Shown here: one piece after another, positions 63,714-64,000 of the stretch | Layout: the number at the start of each line of letters is the position of its first letter | Position numbering within the stretch: position 1 is the stretch's first letter | The notes under the pieces: model-generated | Databases searched by the model: none | The model's input: the letters and a program-made list of their open reading frames with translations, nothing else | What the model was told of the DNA's origin: nothing | Made by a program: the position numbers and the translations under genes | Source: Paraburkholderia rhizosphaerae | Lineage (GTDB): Bacteria > Pseudomonadota > Gammaproteobacteria > Burkholderiales > Burkholderiaceae | NCBI RefSeq assembly: GCF_004366595.1 | Contig: NZ_SORE01000013.1 | Location: 1 to 64,000, forward strand | DNA: 64,000 bases | Reading direction: 5' to 3'

Positions 63714-64000
63714 GACTCGACACTCCCTTCGATAAATGCGTGAAAATCGGTCGGCTGGAACACCTTGATCACCGCTTCGGCGACGCGCGCGCCATCGTGA
63801 TCGATCGTGCATTCGTACGCGCCGTGGCCTTCGGTGCTGCGCAGCACTTCCTTCACGTCGATGCGCAACGACGCGCCGCGCGCGAATGCCGGCACATGCG
63901 CCTGATAACTGCGCGAGCCGAGCAGCACACCGGGCCGCGCGCGGCCGCCCGCGCGCATCGCGATCACGCACACGTGCGCGGCGATCGCTTGCGCCATCAG
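63710..64000 (-). CDS. Hotdog-fold 3-hydroxyacyl-ACP dehydratase, C-terminal part (cut by window edge)
   Basis: Ninety-six residues are visible and the frame is open at the right edge. LMAQAIAAHVCVIAMRAGG resembles the central helix of FabA/ApeP-like dehydratases of aryl polyene clusters; GSRSYQAHVPAF and the end KVFQPTDFHAFIEGSVES follow. Any catalytic His would be outside the window. The stop overlaps the ketoreductase start. It would dehydrate the hydroxyacyl chain to make the conjugated double bonds. Further cluster genes should lie beyond the edge. Confidence 0.78.
   Translation of the reverse strand: MMAQAIAAHVCVIAMRAGGRARPGVLLGSRSYQAHVPAFARGASLRIDVKEVLRSTEGHGAYECTIDHDGARVAEAVIKVFQPTDFHAFIEGSVES

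Overview
The window is a GC-rich bacterial chromosome segment that reads as a beta-proteobacterium of the Burkholderiaceae, most like Paraburkholderia/Burkholderia. The pointers are the aromatic and serine biosynthesis supraoperon (gyrA, DUF2059, serC, pheA, hisC, tyrA, aroA, cmk, rpsA, ihfB, then lapA and lapB), a one-piece tmRNA with tag ANDDTFALAA, a molybdenum-dependent NAD+ formate dehydrogenase (fds) operon, and strong GC-third-position codon use. Nearly all of the window is ordinary chromosome. There is no integrase, transposase, CRISPR array, rRNA or classical tRNA.

Layout. 1-1.2 kb: the 5' end of etfB, then a decayed metN-metI remnant. 1.3-6.4 kb: an ECHDC3-like hydratase and a histone-deacetylase-family amidohydrolase, probably one operon, then mltB, cysM and a ComEA-like HhH protein. 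6.4-12 kb: LPS heptose and sugar-nucleotide genes (hldD, monofunctional hldA, ugd) and the LPS-control pair lapA/lapB. 12-24.5 kb: the minus-strand supraoperon above. 25-28 kb: an OmpA-like peptidoglycan-binding protein, ubiG, gph and ssrA. 28-29.3 kb: a previously unlisted 44-codon minus-strand peptide gene with a Gly-Gly-type leader, and two small exported proteins. 29.5-36 kb: a ModE/PBP-like regulator divergent from fdsGBAD; fdsC is not in its expected place. 36-49 kb: miscellaneous genes (FAD monooxygenase, TPR/glycosyltransferase-like protein, GNAT, DUF2968, a class I amidotransferase with a long disordered N-terminus, Kef-type antiporter, amidase, dsbB). 49.7-57.3 kb: a purine catabolism module, xdhA-xdhB-xdhC, an adenine-deaminase-type enzyme, and guaD. 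57.4-64 kb: the edge of an aryl-polyene-type lipid/pigment cluster running off the right end (flavin halogenase-like enzyme, methyltransferase, two paralogous exported proteins, two ketosynthases, ketoreductase, dehydratase).

How the genes work together. The adenine deaminase, guanine deaminase and xanthine dehydrogenase would convert adenine and guanine through hypoxanthine/xanthine to urate, with XdhC maturing the molybdenum cofactor; fds uses the same type of cofactor for formate oxidation. The right-edge genes form a type II fatty-acid-like elongation set (condensation, ketoreduction, dehydration) with 4-nt start/stop overlaps. The presence of all halogenase signature residues in the neighbouring flavoenzyme is the most interesting chemical hint in the window. 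The small peptide gene beside ssrA is the most interesting unexplained gene. All family assignments come from reading the sequence; no database search was run.
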